A stretch of 64,000 nucleotides of DNA. Source: Fragum whitleyi. Taxonomy: Eukaryota > Mollusca > Bivalvia > Cardiida > Cardiidae. The position numbers and the translations under genes were made by a program. Below are positions 60,736 through 64,000 of the stretch, piece by piece. The stretch covers positions 33,249,368 to 33,313,367 of the forward strand of contig OX411547.1 of the NCBI GenBank assembly GCA_948146395.1. The letters are read 5' to 3'. Below the pieces are notes generated by a model. The model was not told the origin of the DNA. It saw only the letters and a program-made list of their open reading frames with translations, and did not search any database. Position 1 is the stretch's first letter. The number at the start of each line of letters is the position of its first letter.

Positions 60736-61374
60736 ATGAAACAACCTTCAATAAGGGGGGATAGGGTTTTATTAGAGCATGGGGTTCTGTTAGAATATTT
60801 ACAGGTTGTCGTTTCAAAATGACCCCCTTGGAATACATTTGTAAGAGTCAAAATAGAATATTTTCAGATTTTTTAGGGTCAAAACCCAAGTTTAAGGGTT
60901 AAACACTAGCACTGATAGTATAGAAATGAATTAGATCATAGATATTTTGTCATTTATTATAACTTTGCTGGAACATGCACATGTTGACTATGTCATTTGA
61001 TAATAATTTTACTAGGGCTCGTGTTTGACCCTTAAACCAGGGGTTTTGACCTCAAAAATCTGAAAATAACCTTTTTGACCCCTGAATTTTCCCATCAAAT
61101 TGGTCAAAAGGACCCTTCAATGGTTCGATATTGCATCCTGATACTGCTACACAATGAATGTATTACAATAATTTATACCCAAACTCCAACAAGAGTCAAA
61201 TTGTCATAAAACACAGAGAGCCACGGAATTGTACATTATTATGAAGGATCCTCTTTTCAGTAAACAGAATATCATAAAATAGAAGAATTTACCGGTATAC
61301 CTCATCATATAATGATCATGGTCATTCTGTGTAAGTTTCATGCAAATACATCCAAAATTGATGGAGGAGTTGTA
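60736..61374. other. CDK 5' intron, nothing recognised
   Basis: AT-rich. 'gaccctt/gggtcaaa' motifs near 60885 and 61025-61045 form a loose inverted pair. No exon. Confidence 0.35.
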
Positions 61375-61591
61375 TTAACCCTTTGCTGCTTTTTACGTGC
61401 CTGTGATTTTATGATTGAGAAAACATTGTGGAAAAAGAAGAAATTGCTTCTGACAAGCAATTTCTTGTTTTTCCGCACTATTTTCTACCCTTCTGAATCG
61501 TTGTTTTCAAATTAAATCCACTTTAAATTTTCGTCTGCAAAACCTTTGAATTTGGACAGAACCAAAATTTTGTAAAACAGGAAAGTGTTAA
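61375..61591 (+). mobile_element. H8: H hairpin element with a small deletion
   Basis: 'ttaaccctttgctgcttttt' lacks about 13 bp of the H1 left arm. The 16-bp stem and the right arm 'aaacaggaaagtgtta' are intact. Confidence 0.72.
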
Positions 61592-62253
61592 CAAGAAATG
61601 GACTTACAGATGGACAGACAGAGAAATGGACCCCAATATCCAACCACTTTCAGAGGCATACAAAAATAGGATATTTAAGTTAATAATCTTAAGGGTGTGT
61701 GACTGTGGTAAATTTATCTAATCAGTTGGTATTATGTTACAAAATTAATTAATGGAAGCCAATTAAATTGTTAAGCAATAACCCTTAACTTATAATACCG
61801 TATTGTCAAATGACAGAACAAAAATAGAGAAGAGAAAGTAAAAATATAAATGATTCACAGGCATGATAACCTTATTTAAGATTGGAAAATTTATTTCTTA
61901 TGGCATAAAGCACCTTTAGTCGGGAAAAAAAAGGGGGGAGGGTGTTAAACCCTTTGATTATTTGGATAGCTATTGTGGTGGCAAACACACAAATGCCAAG
62001 TTAATGAACATATCTTCAACTGCAACAAAGACATGACTAATCAGCCTTTTTTCTCAGGCTTTTGGAAACGGCTCCGAAACCAGGCGTATTGGGAATAATG
62101 CATTTTTTTCACTAAAATGGGGGAAAAACTTTAGAATAATAGTATTGGACAATAACTTTAGTATTGTGTACAATTTACTTCAAGAAAAATGTTTTCTTTG
62201 CCTCACCAGATATTTAAATTAAGATTTAACTGAGAAATGACATGTTTGATTCT
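61592..62253. other. CDK 5' intron, nothing firm
   Basis: An 'acagatggacagacagagaa' stretch at 61607 suggests an E-type remnant. The rest is AT-rich. Confidence 0.35.
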
Positions 62254-62501
62254 TAACCCTTGTCATGCTGAGCCCGGAATATTCCTGCCTTGGCAGGAGC
62301 CATAGACAAACATCAGCCTGCACATATGTGCAATCTGATCTTTGTCTATACCACCTGTTTTTCCTTTTTTAAACCAGAAAAGTTTCAGAAATTATATTTT
62401 CAAAATCAAATGCTGACTCACAATTAGGAAATACGGAGCTTTCAGCACTTTGATTTTTATATAATTTTGCCAAGGTTTTTTATTCAGCATGACATAGGTT
62501 A
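62254..62501. mobile_element. M2f: well-preserved foldback
   Basis: 'ttaacccttgtcatgctgag' and 'ttcagcatgacataggttaa'. Inner 'cctgcacatatgtgcaatct' hairpin. Confidence 0.72.
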
Positions 62502-63457
62502 ATTTTCATTTTAAGAGTTTGCCATTAGAAAGGTCCTTGACCTGGGTAAATTGGGAATTTTTATCAGGATTTGGGGAAAAAATGTCACTTTTTGGCATTG
62601 GGAGCGAGTCCTATTTAGGGTTCCAGTCATAGAAGGAGAAAAAACGCTGCTATTTTTTATATTTCTCAATGAAACCCTATTTTGTGGGTACTCGTTTGAA
62701 TTGTGCAAGTAAAGTTGAAATTATCTTGTTTGAAATCCAAAATACCGTACCCCTTCTATCTGTTGCTCTGATTGTTTGAAAATTATACCCTGCTTTGGAC
62801 CCAAAGTGTAAATGAGAAAACTATTGTGGGAAAAGGTGATCAATTAATTATGCTATTTAGAACAAAGTGATTAATAAATCCCTATCCTGATTAGTTTGTA
62901 TTTCATTTTTTGTACAATAATTCAGTACAAAGAAGATAGTGTAGGCTAAGATCAGACTGTATGTTTTTGCAGTCTAATCTTAGTCTATACTGCTTGCAAA
63001 AGCTGAGTGTAAAAAGTGAATATCATTTGTAAGGAACAGTGTAAAAAGGTTTATCAGAAAAAAAGACCTAAGGTCTTTGTTGTATTTTAAACACCATTGA
63101 AATGTCGTCTGCAGATTAGCATTTTGACGGTTCCAATACTTTATGGTCTGTGGAAAACAAGCATGAAACCCCCTAGGACACGTTTACAAGAAAGTGTTCC
63201 CATTCTCAAAATATTTGGTAGATCTCAATATCAATCGTAGGGGACGCACGATGAGTATTCATTGAATGTATTTCTCTACTCGTGTACACAATCGACCATA
63301 ATCAAATTGGCTTCAAAAGATCGATGGAAGCCCACGTTTTACCCCTGTAATCACTCTTGCCTAAATGAATGGAGGTGTCGAGTAACAAAGACCACAGGAA
63401 TGTGAACAAAAACTCGTACAAATATGGACAAAATCAACCCAAATCTATTCCATTTAC

Positions 63458-63570
63458 CTGCAAAAAACAAGCCATTGGTGCAAGAATTGTCCTGAATTAG
63501 TTGTCATTCGATTTATTCCTTCGTAAATATTTTCAATTAATTTTCTTCACTTTTTCTTTACAACACGACT
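63458..63570 (-). other. CDK4/6: Probable non-coding first exon of CDK4/6
   Basis: A consensus donor (CAG followed by gtaaat) lies at 63457-63456 on the - strand, just downstream of the promoter-like motifs near 63.6 kb. The upstream limit (transcription start) is a guess. No ATG-led coding sequence needs to be assumed. Confidence 0.35.
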
Positions 63571-63593
63571 GATAACTCATGTACATACACACT

Positions 63594-63657
63594 GGGAAAT
63601 CCCGCCTCTGATTGGTCAACTCCTACGTACCGCATACCAATGCAGGGTCAAAGGTCA
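63594..63657 (-). promoter_or_regulatory. Putative CDK4/6 promoter with E2F-like, CCAAT and DR1 motifs
   Basis: On the - strand GACCAATCAGAGGCGGGA combines an inverted CCAAT box (63611-63615) with an E2F-like GGCGGGATTTCCC (63594-63606). On the + strand AGGGTCAAAGGTCA (63644-63657) is a textbook DR1 nuclear-receptor half-site pair. The location just upstream of the predicted first exon and the E2F logic of a G1/S gene support a promoter. Motif matches of this length also occur by chance. Confidence 0.4.
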
Positions 63658-63977
63658 AAAGGCTACGCTTGAATGGATTTAATGAATGGGCTTTTGAACT
63701 TCGCCGATTTCGTTTGATTATCGATGAAAATAAATTCTACAGCCTTTAATATAACTAGGCAATTTAAATTTGGGCTGGAGACGGACCAATGCAGGCGGAT
63801 TTTGACTAAAATATTTAAATAGAGACATTTATTTGAAAATTATTACAAAACATTATTGCCAGGGCTCTAAATATCGGGGTCCGTCATTAAAATAAGGCTG
63901 TCCAGATCGTGCGCCCGATGACTGGCACTGCAAAGCGTTAATATGCAAACAATCTGTCAACCCGACATTCGTACGAA

Positions 63978-64000
63978 TCAATCAATCAATCAATCAATCA
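63978..64000. repeat. (AATC)n microsatellite at the window edge
   Basis: 'aatcaatcaatcaatcaatc' runs off the window. It could be the tail of a tRNA-SINE continuing outside. Confidence 0.7.

Overview
The window is AT-rich eukaryotic nuclear DNA, most likely from a bivalve mollusc. The evidence is spliced genes with GT/AG introns of 0.6 to 5 kb, tRNA-derived SINEs, many short palindromic MITEs, and tandem-core elements shaped like the 'Pearl' / Helentron-associated elements known from bivalves. No prokaryotic, viral or CRISPR content was recognised.

Two protein-coding genes are visible, transcribed towards each other. On the + strand, six exons between 1704 and 15659 join in frame to give the last 317 codons of a kinesin-3-type motor. 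They comprise a C2-like tail, a coiled coil and a Ser/Lys-rich last exon ending in a C-terminal CVLL box; the motor domain lies upstream of the window. On the - strand, seven coding exons between 59925 and 44297 assemble into a complete 336-residue CDK4/6. A probable non-coding first exon lies near 63.46-63.56 kb, and a CCAAT/E2F-like promoter near 63.6 kb. About 28.6 kb separates the two 3' ends, and no convincing gene was seen there.

The rest is dominated by repeats. (1) At least a dozen 'CAAGAG...CTAA' elements (E1-E14) share one layout: a 5' hairpin, a subterminal inverted repeat, a tandem-repeat core, a GAC-rich microsatellite, and a 3' hairpin ending in TAA. Their terminal stems change sequence together while the structure is kept. 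Several are nested in other repeats whose empty copies also occur in the window, so the insertion points can be read. (2) Palindromic MITE families: about 75 bp (P75, 17-18 copies), about 165 bp with TTAA flanks (M1), about 250 bp foldbacks (M2, M7), and a 229-bp element with a 16-bp stem (H). (3) tRNA-SINEs of two types. (4) Tandem arrays: 20 copies of an 82-bp unit, 11 of a 36-bp unit, about 4 of a 30-bp unit, and a four-copy array built around P75.

The exons are small islands in this repeat matrix. Several mobile elements lie within 12-30 bp of splice sites or of the CDK stop codon. All calls are from reading the sequence; no alignment or database search was possible.
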